Both the position numbers and the translations under genes were made by a program. A stretch of 64,000 nucleotides of DNA from Treponema sp. OMZ 798 (GTDB lineage Bacteria; Spirochaetota; Spirochaetia; Treponematales; Treponemataceae). Numbering within the stretch: the stretch's first letter is position 1; each line of letters opens with the position of its first letter. The stretch lies in NCBI RefSeq assembly GCF_024181385.1, contig NZ_CP051305.1, forward strand, positions 2,790,001 to 2,854,000. Reading direction: 5' to 3'. The notes under the pieces are model-generated. The model saw only the letters and a list, made by a program, of their open reading frames with translations. It searched no databases and was not told where the DNA came from. This document shows positions 1 to 8,779 of this stretch, one piece after another.

Positions 1-564
1 TTGCTCCACGCTTACAACAATGAAAGGTATGTCTACATATTTTCTGATATCGAACACGGCAAGGCCGTCCAGAGTGCTTTTTTCGCAAACATTAAAGCGT
101 GTAAGCTCGTAACTTGAATTTTCAAAAGATAGGATATCGCTGACAGCTCCGTGTTCAATCGCTTGTATAACTGCAAGGGCTGCTTCTTCGTCGGGGTAAA
201 CGAGAGCATTGATACCTAGGGTTCTTTCTTCTGAAAAGTTTAGAGCCTTTACATAATCTTCATTGCGTACTCTGGCTATTTTTATAACTTCAGGGGCGAG
301 ACTTTCAGCAATGCCGCAGATTATCATATTGAGTTCATCCGAATCGGTTACGGCTATCATGGCATCGGCTTTTTTTATTCCTGCATCCAATAGGATCTGT
401 GTATCGTTTCCTGCAGCTTGTACAACCATACAGTCAAGTCTGTTTGCTGCATGGCGTGCCGTTTCTTCATCTCTTTCTATTAAAACAACATCATGTTTTT
501 TTCTTATAAGCCTGCGGGCTAATTCGGTTCCGGTAACACCGCCGCCTACTATAATTACTTTCAT
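1..564 (-). CDS. trkA: TrkA-type potassium uptake regulatory protein (C-terminus beyond window)
   Basis: This is the cytoplasmic NAD(H)-binding subunit that gates Trk/Ktr potassium channels. The start is the ATG at 564 and the frame runs open off the left edge, so only the first 188 codons are visible. The protein opens with a Rossmann motif (MKVIIVGGGVTGTELA), then an acidic strand end (VVLIERD) and the segment QAAGNDTQILLDAGI, typical of TrkA-N domains. A second region after about residue 135 begins the TrkA-C part. No Shine-Dalgarno sequence precedes the ATG; a -10-like box lies six bases upstream. The identification as TrkA-N is firm; the channel partner lies outside the window. Confidence 0.9.
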   Translation of the reverse strand, partial: MKVIIVGGGVTGTELARRLIRKKHDVVLIERDEETARHAANRLDCMVVQAAGNDTQILLDAGIKKADAMIAVTDSDELNMIICGIAESLAPEVIKIARVRNEDYVKALNFSEERTLGINALVYPDEEAALAVIQAIEHGAVSDILSFENSSYELTRFNVCEKSTLDGLAVFDIRKYVDIPFIVVSVEQ

Positions 565-570
565 TTTGTA

Positions 571-599
571 ATAGTACAATAAATTTTACTTTTTGAAAA
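571..599 (-). promoter_or_regulatory. candidate leaderless promoter of trkA
   Basis: On the minus strand, TTTTCA (594-599), a 17-base spacer and TACTAT (571-576) precede the trkA ATG by six bases. Both boxes match consensus at only 4 of 6 positions. The spacing is identical to the stronger leaderless promoters elsewhere in the window, which is the main reason to list it. Confidence 0.4.
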
Positions 600-651
600 G
601 AGCATAAAAATTCTTAATTAAAATATTCTTAATTTAGAGAAAAATAAGCCC

Positions 652-680
652 TTAATAAATTTGATGTTTTATGATATAAT
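652..680 (+). promoter_or_regulatory. extended -10 promoter of addB
   Basis: TTAATA (652-657), a 17-base spacer and a perfect TATAAT (675-680) preceded by TG at 672-673 form an extended -10 promoter. It lies downstream of the TTG/ATG at 661/664, so a transcript starting near 687 can only use the ATG at 691, with a leader of a few bases. Confidence 0.55.
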
Positions 681-690
681 CGTATGCGAT

Positions 691-3522
691 ATGAACTTAA
701 TAGAACAAACAATAAAGACCTATGGCAGGGATTTAAAAAATGTTTTTGTATTTCCTTCGAGGATTGCTTCAAGGCTGTGGTTTCAAAAATCTCTTGGTAT
801 TACCGGATTGGGAACCGTTCCTTCGGAAAATTATATGTCATGGGACGGCTTTAAGGAATCTTGCCTTGTTTCGAAAGCCTCGTCTTTAAGTCCTGTATCA
901 AATACGGTGCGGAGAATTTTTTCCCAATACATAAGCCGCGTTAATTCCGAAAAAGCAAAAGACGGGACACCTTTGTTTAAGTCTCTTATTCCTGAAAGCT
1001 ATGCCGAAACCGGTACCGTATTTTCAGAATGGATTGCAGGGGTTTTGCCTCAGCTTGATCACTTTGAAAAACGCTATGCCGATAAGGGGGCGGATTTTTT
1101 GGAAGATGACGAAATGAAGGACTATATTCTTTTAAAAAATGAGTATGCCGATTTTTTAAAAAAGAATTCTTTGTTTGAGCCTTCTTGGGTTTCTTCCGAA
1201 TTTTATTCATATCAAAAAAAATATATTATTATTTACCCCGAATTGATGGAAGATTTTGCCGAACATGCAGAACTTTTAGATTTACAGAAAGATATTATCT
1301 ATGTTCCATGTCCTAAATTCAATCAAAAAGAAAATTCGATTGATGTTTATAAAAATTCCAGGAGCGAGTTAAAAAATACTGTCTTACAAATTGAAAAACT
1401 TCTCGGTGAGGGGGTGAGAGCGGATGAGATTGCCGTAAGTGTACCCGATATTGAAAACTATGCAGCTTATATAAAAAGAGAATTTTATCTTAGAGGTGTG
1501 CCGGCAGAATTCCGTTCAGGGTTTAAATTAGGACTTGAACAGGCGGGTAAACTTTTTTCTCTTATTTATGATTGCGTACAAAATAATTTTGCCTTTGAAT
1601 TTATGAAGCCCATAGTTTTAAATAAACATATTCCGTGGCAGGATGCGGCAGGTGCTGAAGCCTTAATAGATTACGGCGTAAAAAATAATTGTGCCGTATC
1701 ATGGAAAGAAAATAAAGAAGATAGGATTTATAAAAATATTTGGATTGAATCTTTTAAAATAAACTATGAAAAAGACGAAGCCGAGCTTGAACAAAAGAAA
1801 AAAGCAAGGGATTGGTTTTATAGTTTTTATTATGCCGTAAATAGAATTTGTCAATCTAAAACATTTAACGATTTACAAAAAAATTACTTTTTGTTTAGAA
1901 AAGATTTGATAGATGAAACTCGTTTTTCCGAAAAAGATAATGCAATCTTAGGCCGCTGTATTTCTTGTCTTCAAGAACTTTTATATTTGGAAGATAAGTT
2001 TGAAGCCTACATGCCGTCCGATAGGTTTAAGTTTTTTATTTCGGAATTGGATAAGGCTATCTATGTTCCGCAAAATACAGGTCTTGCCGTAAGTATATTC
2101 CCCTACAGGGTTGCAGCGGCAACGCCTTTTGCTCATCATTTTATTTTAAATTGCAGTCAAGAGCATACAAACATTATTTACAATAAACTTTCGTTTTTGC
2201 GAAAGGATAAAAGGGAAGCCTTAGGTGTTTATGAAACCGATGCATCCGCTCATTTTTTTGAAGCTTATACCGCATCGCCCAATACCGTTTTTAGTTTTAG
2301 TCCTCACAATTTTAATTCGTATTTAATTATAAATAATCTTTTTGAAATTTCTGAAGAGGAAGAAATTAAAAATACCGAAAGGATAAATAAAAAAATAAAA
2401 GAATTAAAACCCTACGATTCTTTTTTACTCGATTATACCTTCGATACAAAAAATGAATTGAAAAAGAATTCAGCGGTATATAAAATTCAAAAAAATGCGG
2501 CCCTTGCTTTTTCGGCATTAAAAACAAAAAAATATTTTTCTTATTTAAAAACTCCGTATGATAAAATTAGTGAAGAATTAAATTCCTTTATCGAAGAAAA
2601 TTTATTTAAGGACGGAGCTCTTAAATTAAGTCAAACCGATTTAAAAATTTTTACCGAGTGTCCTGTTTTATGGTTTTTAGAAAAAGTGCTTTCCGTTTTT
2701 TCGGAAAATTACGATGCAGGTATTTTTGATGCGAGAAATATCGGCAACCTTTCTCACAATGTTTTAGAAGCCCTTTATAAAGAAATAGGTTCAACGGATA
2801 AGATTTTTAATTCTGCAAATTTGGATAAGTATGTTGAAAGAGCCTCTTTAATATTTGATGATATTGCAGAAAAATCCATGGACTTTAGAGGTGCTTTGGC
2901 GAAGCCCTTTATTCAATCCTTAAAAAGAAGGGTTTTGGAAGCCGTTAACTTTGTTTTAAAAAGCGATGCTTCTCTTTTGGACGGCTATGCTCCCAAATGG
3001 GTAGAAGAATGGATTGAAATAGAAAATGAGGGTATTTTGTATCGGGGAAAAATTGACAGGGCTTCTTTTCCCCAAGATGAAAGGAGCGGTATAATTATAG
3101 ATTATAAAACAAATAATATGCCGGCATACTCTTCATATGGTAAAAAAAATTCAAATACGGAAGATATAGAATTAACCGATTTTCAAATACCCATGTATAT
3201 CTTTTTAGCAGAATCCAAATTAAGACGGGATACAAAAAAAGAAAATTTTGAAACTATAGAACATGCATGGTTTTTAAGTTTTGTGCAGCAAAAAATAAAT
3301 AAGGTTGTAAACGATAATGAGGTTGTTCCAGTTACGCGTGCCGGCTCTGAAAGAACACGGGAAGATTTTCAATCTTCAATCGATGCATTTATCAGAGAGG
3401 CTGAAAAGTTTGCAGAAATGGTGAAAACCCGAGATTTTACAAAGCCATCTTCCGTTTCATTTGAAACATGCAGTTCATGCGGTTTCAAACATATTTGCAG
3501 AACAGCTTATTCAGTTAAGTAA
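691..3522 (+). CDS. addB: AddB/RexB-like subunit of a helicase-nuclease (PD-(D/E)XK, Fe-S)
   Basis: Probable nuclease/scaffold subunit of an AddAB-type complex that resects double-strand breaks for recombination. The C-terminus holds a RecB-type nuclease: GKIDRAS followed by IIIDYKTNN. An iron-sulfur staple is suggested by one Cys in FTECPVLWFLEK and three in ETCSSCGFKHICR at the end. No GxGKT Walker A motif is visible at the N-terminus, unlike Bacillus AddB but like RexB-type subunits. The open frame extends back to TTG 661 and ATG 664; ATG 691 is preferred because a strong -10 box lies at 675-680. addA follows after 23 bases on the same strand, which supports the pairing. The alternative description is a generic PD-(D/E)XK family protein. 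Confidence 0.8.
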   Translation: MNLIEQTIKTYGRDLKNVFVFPSRIASRLWFQKSLGITGLGTVPSENYMSWDGFKESCLVSKASSLSPVSNTVRRIFSQYISRVNSEKAKDGTPLFKSLIPESYAETGTVFSEWIAGVLPQLDHFEKRYADKGADFLEDDEMKDYILLKNEYADFLKKNSLFEPSWVSSEFYSYQKKYIIIYPELMEDFAEHAELLDLQKDIIYVPCPKFNQKENSIDVYKNSRSELKNTVLQIEKLLGEGVRADEIAVSVPDIENYAAYIKREFYLRGVPAEFRSGFKLGLEQAGKLFSLIYDCVQNNFAFEFMKPIVLNKHIPWQDAAGAEALIDYGVKNNCAVSWKENKEDRIYKNIWIESFKINYEKDEAELEQKKKARDWFYSFYYAVNRICQSKTFNDLQKNYFLFRKDLIDETRFSEKDNAILGRCISCLQELLYLEDKFEAYMPSDRFKFFISELDKAIYVPQNTGLAVSIFPYRVAAATPFAHHFILNCSQEHTNIIYNKLSFLRKDKREALGVYETDASAHFFEAYTASPNTVFSFSPHNFNSYLIINNLFEISEEEEIKNTERINKKIKELKPYDSFLLDYTFDTKNELKKNSAVYKIQKNAALAFSALKTKKYFSYLKTPYDKISEELNSFIEENLFKDGALKLSQTDLKIFTECPVLWFLEKVLSVFSENYDAGIFDARNIGNLSHNVLEALYKEIGSTDKIFNSANLDKYVERASLIFDDIAEKSMDFRGALAKPFIQSLKRRVLEAVNFVLKSDASLLDGYAPKWVEEWIEIENEGILYRGKIDRASFPQDERSGIIIDYKTNNMPAYSSYGKKNSNTEDIELTDFQIPMYIFLAESKLRRDTKKENFETIEHAWFLSFVQQKINKVVNDNEVVPVTRAGSERTREDFQSSIDAFIREAEKFAEMVKTRDFTKPSSVSFETCSSCGFKHICRTAYSVK

Positions 3523-3545
3523 GGACTTTATTGGAGAAAATTAAG

Positions 3546-6500
3546 ATGAATGATTATATAAAAAATATAATGGATAGTTTAAATGAAAATCAGAGAAATG
3601 CGGTAACTGTTGAAAAAAATTCGGTAATTGCAGCCGGAGCCGGATCGGGAAAAACAAAGGTGCTGGCTGCCCGTTATGTTTATTTTGTTGTTGAAAAGGG
3701 AGTAAGTGTAGAAAAAATAATAGCCCTAACCTTTACCGAAAAGGCTGCTGCAGAGATGCACAAAAGAATTTATAACGAATTAAAAAAAATAGATCATCCG
3801 AATGCAAAAACAGCTATCGAAAAATTTCATCTTGCTAAGATTTCGACAATAGATTCTTTTTGTAATTGGATAGCAAAGACTGCATGCAGGAACTTCGGTA
3901 TTTCCCCTGATTTTACTATTGATAATGCCGAGTCCGAAATGTTGGCTTATCGTATAGGTTTGGATTTCTTTTTAAAAATGCGGGCCGACAAAACCATGCA
4001 ATTTTTTTTAGCGGATAATGGAATAGATGATTTTGTTGCAGGCCTTTTTGCAAGATTATTAAGCAATTATGTTTTGATTTCAAAACCTATTGATTTTAAA
4101 AAAAGTTTAGAGGCTCAAATAAAATATCATGCTGAAGAAGAAAGAAAAGCCTTGTCCGAATGTTTTGATGTTTTTGAATTTATAAAAGAAAATGATCCTT
4201 CTAAAAATTTTACTGAAGAAGCTGTAAGTGCATATTCGAGTCTTTCTTATTTTCCTGAATCGGTAAAAGATGAAGCCTTTCTTAAACTGCTTCCTATTGT
4301 CGATAAAATTTCTAAAACGGCAAAAGGTAGAGGAAACGATGCCGTAAAGGAAATAAAAGAGAAATTAAAAGGCATATATGAAAAACTTGTGTGTATTTAT
4401 AATTTTGAGTACTCGCGGGAGTACTTAGTTCCTTTTTTTGCCATGCTTGAAGAGCTTCAAAAAGAGTATATATATGAAAAAAAACAAAGAGGCCTTTTAA
4501 CTTTTTCGGATGTGTCGCAGCTCGCCGTGGACGTTTTGATAAAGGATGTGGACTTGCGGAACTTTTATAAAAACAATGCAGAAATTATAATGATAGACGA
4601 GTTTCAGGATAACAATAGTCTGCAAAGAGACTTACTCTTTTTAATTGCCGAAAAACTTGAACGTTCCGAAAAATCTATTCCATCTCCTCAGGAACTTTGT
4701 CCGAATAAATTGTTTTTTGTAGGTGATGAAAAGCAGTCGATTTATGCTTTTAGAGGGGCTGATGTTTCCGTGTTCCGAAAACTTGCAGACGATATTTCGG
4801 ATAAGGAAAGGCTTGCCGCTACAAGGCTTCTAATAAATTACCGTACGGAACCTTCTCTTATAAATTTATTTAATACAATATTTTCCAAAGTTTTTTATTC
4901 CGAGATAAATAGGCCCTTGGAAAAAGAATCATCCGTTCCCGCCTATGAAGCGGAATATGTTCCGACTGAAACGAGGGCGCCGATAAAAGAAGTTGAACCG
5001 AAAATTGAAATAATGTTTTTTGATAAAAAAAGATTTAATGCCCTAGAAGATTCAAGTGAGTTTCTTAATCCTGTAGAAACGGAAGCCTTTTATCTTGCAA
5101 AAAGAATTTTAGAATTACATAATCAAGGTTTTAAGATTAGAGACGGGAAAAATGCAAGACCTTGTTCATGGAACGATTTTGCAGTCTTGCTTAGGGCATC
5201 GACAAAACAGAGCGTTTATGAAAGAGTTTTCCGAAACTTAAGTATCCCCTATAGGAGTGTGCAACAGAGGGGCTTATTCAACGATGCCCCTATAAACGAT
5301 ATTTATGCTATGCTTAAAATTATAGCCTATCCTTCGGATAAAAAAACTTATGCGCAAGTTTTACATTCTCCTTTTGTAAATATCGATGATGATGCCTTTG
5401 CCGTCTTGCTTTTAAATTTTACAAGGGCCTTTGATAGTCCTTTAGCGGAAAAATTAAACGGAAAAAATAAAGAAGCATATTTGCGTGGCTGTGGCTTATT
5501 TGCAAGACTGAATGAGCTTGTTTTAACAATGACTTCTGCCGAATTAGTTACATATCTTTGGTATGATGAAGCTTACAGATACTTTTTATTGACCAATGAA
5601 GAAAATCATCATTACATAGATTTGTATGATTATCTTTTTGAGCTTGCCTGCCAAGCCGATATAAACGGATTAACTTTTTCTCAGTTTGTAGACTCTCTCG
5701 CTTCTCATATCGAAGATAATGAAAGACTTGATGATATGGAGCTTCCCTTGGATGATGAAAAAGACTCTGTGAGATTTTTGACTGTGCATAAGAGCAAGGG
5801 TTTGGAGTTTCCCATTGTTATAGTCCCCGATTGCGGTAACAGGGGTATCCCCGAAAAAAAAGAAGGTCTTGTTTTTTATAATGAAGATATGGGTCCTGTT
5901 TTGTATTCACCGAATGCTTATTGTTTGTCGGCGAAGCCCGGTAATCTTATTTTTGAGTCTTTACGCGATGAGGCTAATGCAAAACTTGTTGCCGAAACCA
6001 AGAGGCTTCTTTATGTTGCGGCTACAAGGGCAGAGTCCTATTTAATAATGAGCGGTGTGTACAATTATCTGCAAGATGAAGATTCAACAAATAAAGATAG
6101 CGAGTATTCATCTGAAAATCCGCGAAGTCTTGAAGATATAAAGGCTATGCTTAAAATTTCGGATAAGACTATAAGTTTTTTTGAATTGCTCCTACCTGCT
6201 CTTCCTAATGAACATAAAGATATTATCTTTAATGAAATTTTACCGATTGAAAGACAAAATTTATTTAATAATTTAAAAAAAGAACGAAGAGAAAAAATAA
6301 ATTTTCAAAAGCTTTTTGCTTCTTATAAAGTAAAAGAATTTAATCTTGCAGAAAAAAGGATAATGACTGCCACAGGCCTTGCTCATGAGGTAAACAAAAA
6401 GAGGGGAGAAGAATCTGTTTATTCTTTTATTTCCGAAAAAGATAAGCTGCCTAACTCTTCTAAAAATATGGATGAACAAAAAGAATTTACTGCTGCCGAG

Positions 6501-6938
6501 CTTGGAACTCTTGCACACTCTTTAATCGAAGCCCGCCTTTTAAATAAGGAATTTGTTTATCCAAAAGGATACTCCGAAACCGAAAGGAAAAAGATTTATG
6601 CTTGGGCCGATAATTTTTTTAATTCGGATATGTATGCTCTTGTCAAGGATGCCGAATACTTAAAAAGCGAATACGGCTTTTTAACTGAGTATGAGGGGCA
6701 GCTTGTAAGCGGACAGATCGACCTTCTTTTTAAAAAAGAGAAAGCAGTCTATGTTGTCGATTATAAAACAGACGAAATAGAAAATCCTGAAGCACACTTA
6801 ACTCAGCTGAAAATTTATAAAAAAGCCGCCTTCGATCTTACAAAAACAGAAGTGAAAACATTTATCTTCTATTTAAAAACAGGACACTGTGTTGAGCTTG
6901 AGACAGACAATGAATATCTACATAAATTTCCGATGTAG
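3546..6938 (+). CDS. addA: AddA-like UvrD-family helicase/nuclease
   Basis: ATP-driven DNA helicase with a fused nuclease, the motor of the AddAB break-repair complex. Visible motifs in order are Walker A (AAGAGSGKT, residues about 29-37), motif Ia (ALTFTEKAAAEM), motif II (IMIDEFQDNN), motif III (GDEKQSIYAFRGAD), motif V (VHKSKGLEFPIVIVPD) and motif VI (VAATRAESYL). A C-terminal RecB-type nuclease follows (GQIDLLF and VVDYKTDE). The reading frame opens at TTG 3531, but GGAG at 3533-3536 is well placed for the ATG at 3546, so that start is used. Length near 1,130 residues is normal for AddA. It is downstream of addB and almost certainly co-transcribed with it. Confidence 0.9.
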   Translation: MNDYIKNIMDSLNENQRNAVTVEKNSVIAAGAGSGKTKVLAARYVYFVVEKGVSVEKIIALTFTEKAAAEMHKRIYNELKKIDHPNAKTAIEKFHLAKISTIDSFCNWIAKTACRNFGISPDFTIDNAESEMLAYRIGLDFFLKMRADKTMQFFLADNGIDDFVAGLFARLLSNYVLISKPIDFKKSLEAQIKYHAEEERKALSECFDVFEFIKENDPSKNFTEEAVSAYSSLSYFPESVKDEAFLKLLPIVDKISKTAKGRGNDAVKEIKEKLKGIYEKLVCIYNFEYSREYLVPFFAMLEELQKEYIYEKKQRGLLTFSDVSQLAVDVLIKDVDLRNFYKNNAEIIMIDEFQDNNSLQRDLLFLIAEKLERSEKSIPSPQELCPNKLFFVGDEKQSIYAFRGADVSVFRKLADDISDKERLAATRLLINYRTEPSLINLFNTIFSKVFYSEINRPLEKESSVPAYEAEYVPTETRAPIKEVEPKIEIMFFDKKRFNALEDSSEFLNPVETEAFYLAKRILELHNQGFKIRDGKNARPCSWNDFAVLLRASTKQSVYERVFRNLSIPYRSVQQRGLFNDAPINDIYAMLKIIAYPSDKKTYAQVLHSPFVNIDDDAFAVLLLNFTRAFDSPLAEKLNGKNKEAYLRGCGLFARLNELVLTMTSAELVTYLWYDEAYRYFLLTNEENHHYIDLYDYLFELACQADINGLTFSQFVDSLASHIEDNERLDDMELPLDDEKDSVRFLTVHKSKGLEFPIVIVPDCGNRGIPEKKEGLVFYNEDMGPVLYSPNAYCLSAKPGNLIFESLRDEANAKLVAETKRLLYVAATRAESYLIMSGVYNYLQDEDSTNKDSEYSSENPRSLEDIKAMLKISDKTISFFELLLPALPNEHKDIIFNEILPIERQNLFNNLKKERREKINFQKLFASYKVKEFNLAEKRIMTATGLAHEVNKKRGEESVYSFISEKDKLPNSSKNMDEQKEFTAAELGTLAHSLIEARLLNKEFVYPKGYSETERKKIYAWADNFFNSDMYALVKDAEYLKSEYGFLTEYEGQLVSGQIDLLFKKEKAVYVVDYKTDEIENPEAHLTQLKIYKKAAFDLTKTEVKTFIFYLKTGHCVELETDNEYLHKFPM

Positions 6939-6956
6939 TCTTTTTTCCCCTAATAG

Positions 6957-6985
6957 TTGCCAATCCCCTCATTTTCTACTATAAT
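6957..6985 (+). promoter_or_regulatory. near-leaderless promoter of ptsI
   Basis: TTGCCA (6957-6962), a 17-base spacer and TATAAT (6980-6985) form a near-consensus sigma-70 promoter. Its -10 box ends nine bases before the ptsI ATG. A start of transcription six to eight bases downstream leaves a leader of two to four bases, and no ribosome binding site is present. Confidence 0.75.
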
Positions 6986-6994
6986 AAAGATAGT

Positions 6995-8779
6995 ATGAAA
7001 AAACTTAACGGACTCATAGCTTCCGACGGTTTAGCCGCCGGGCCCTTATATTGTGTGATGGAGCAGCCTGAAACGGTTATTCCCTCTTATTCCATATCCG
7101 AAAATGAAATCGCTTCGCAAAAATCAAGATTGGCCGGAGCCGTCGAAAAGGCAAAAAACGAGCTTTCCGAATTAATCTCTTCATCTTCGGATGTGGAAAA
7201 AAGCGAAAACGACAAAACCGGCGAAGATATTATCTCTACCCACATTCTTATGTTGTCGGATACGGCATTTTTGGATTCCGTTTTTGCCGATATCGAAAAA
7301 ACAAGAATGAATGCCGAGTCCGTTTTAAAAAGAAAATTGGACGAAACCGTTGCGATGTTAAAATCAGCCGGGGATGAGTACCTGAGTGCAAGAGCTGTGG
7401 ATATTCAGGATGCCTTTGAATCCGTCTTTGTCCATCTTCTCAAACAGGGGCCGAGGGATTCAAGATTTACAAAGGTTCCCAAGGGTGCGATTATTGCGGC
7501 CAAACTGATAAAGCCCTCTGAAGCCCTCTTGGTCAAAAACGCGGGAGTAAGCGGTATAATCATGGAAGAAGGCGGAGTTACCAGCCATATCTCGATTATG
7601 GCCCGCGCTTGGGATATCCCAATGCTTGTGGGCGTAAAAGATTGTATGGATTTTGCCAGAACAAATATGCCTGCAGCCCTCGATGCGGACGGCGGCTTTG
7701 TTTTGTTTAACCCTTCCAAAGCCCTCATAAAAGAATATGAGGTCCGTATCGAAAAAAGAAGGGCTGAAATTAAGGAGCTTTTGGAAGCTCAAAAAAACTA
7801 TACCGAGCGGCTTTCGATCACAACAAAGGACGGAGTTAAGGTTTCGGTAAATGCAAACATTGCCTTCCCCGAAGAAATCGAAAATAAATTCGTTACCGTC
7901 TCGAACGGCATAGGCCTTTTCCGCTCCGAGTTTTTATTTTTAGAGGACGGAAAAATCCCCGATGAAGATACTCAATTTGAAGCCTATAAAAAAGTTGTTG
8001 AAGCCATGGGCAAAAAGCCCGTAGTTATCCGCACCTTTGATGTGGGCGCCGACAAGATGATTGACGAACAAGAAACCTTGCGCGAAAAAAATCCTCTTCT
8101 CGGATGGCGGGCAGTCCGCTATTGTATAGACAGAAAAGAGGTGTTTAAAACCCAAATCAAGGCCATCCTAAGAGCCGGAGTATTCGGAAACGTTTTTCTT
8201 TTAATTCCTATGATTTCAAACATTGAAGAAATTATCGAAGTAAAAAAAATAATTGAAGAATGTAAACTCGAATGTAATGCTGCCGGAAAAAAAATAATTG
8301 ACAAGGTCAATGTAGGAATCATGGTTGAAGTTCCATCCACGGCTGTAGCTGCCGACCTCTATGCTCCGCATCTGGATTTCTTTTCTATCGGAACAAACGA
8401 TCTTATTCAATACACAATGGCCGCAGACAGGGAAAACACGAAGGTTGCCTATCTTGCAAACTATTTTGAACCGGCTGTCCTGCGCCTTATCAAAAACGTT
8501 ATCGATGCACAAAGGTTTATAAAGGAGCAGGAAGGGCATTTGGTTTCGATGTGCGGAGAAATGGCCTCGCATGAAGATGCGGCCTTTTTGCTTTTAGGAA
8601 TGGGCTTGAGGCATTTTAGTATGCCTGCCGGAAAAATTTTAAAAATGCAAAAGTTTATGCAGTCGGTAAATGTCAAGGATGCGGAAGCCCTATACGAAGA
8701 AATTAAAACTTTAAACTCTGCAGCTGAAATAAAAGAAAAGGTAGAAAAAACATTGGAGAAATATTATGCCGAAAAATAA
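6995..8779 (+). CDS. ptsI: PTS enzyme I (phosphoenolpyruvate-protein phosphotransferase)
   Basis: Cytoplasmic enzyme that takes phosphate from phosphoenolpyruvate onto a histidine and passes it to HPr. The 594-residue length is normal. The active histidine is H198 in EEGGVTSHISIMARAWDIP. The C-terminal PEP-binding barrel shows GLFRSEFLFL, RTFDVGADK, IGTNDLIQYTMAADR and the catalytic cysteine in VSMCGEMASHED. No HPr or sugar permease gene is adjacent; the only other PTS gene in the window is ptsN at 26584-27075, so a regulatory PTS is plausible. The gene overlaps der by 14 bases. Confidence 0.95.
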   Translation: MKKLNGLIASDGLAAGPLYCVMEQPETVIPSYSISENEIASQKSRLAGAVEKAKNELSELISSSSDVEKSENDKTGEDIISTHILMLSDTAFLDSVFADIEKTRMNAESVLKRKLDETVAMLKSAGDEYLSARAVDIQDAFESVFVHLLKQGPRDSRFTKVPKGAIIAAKLIKPSEALLVKNAGVSGIIMEEGGVTSHISIMARAWDIPMLVGVKDCMDFARTNMPAALDADGGFVLFNPSKALIKEYEVRIEKRRAEIKELLEAQKNYTERLSITTKDGVKVSVNANIAFPEEIENKFVTVSNGIGLFRSEFLFLEDGKIPDEDTQFEAYKKVVEAMGKKPVVIRTFDVGADKMIDEQETLREKNPLLGWRAVRYCIDRKEVFKTQIKAILRAGVFGNVFLLIPMISNIEEIIEVKKIIEECKLECNAAGKKIIDKVNVGIMVEVPSTAVAADLYAPHLDFFSIGTNDLIQYTMAADRENTKVAYLANYFEPAVLRLIKNVIDAQRFIKEQEGHLVSMCGEMASHEDAAFLLLGMGLRHFSMPAGKILKMQKFMQSVNVKDAEALYEEIKTLNSAAEIKEKVEKTLEKYYAEK

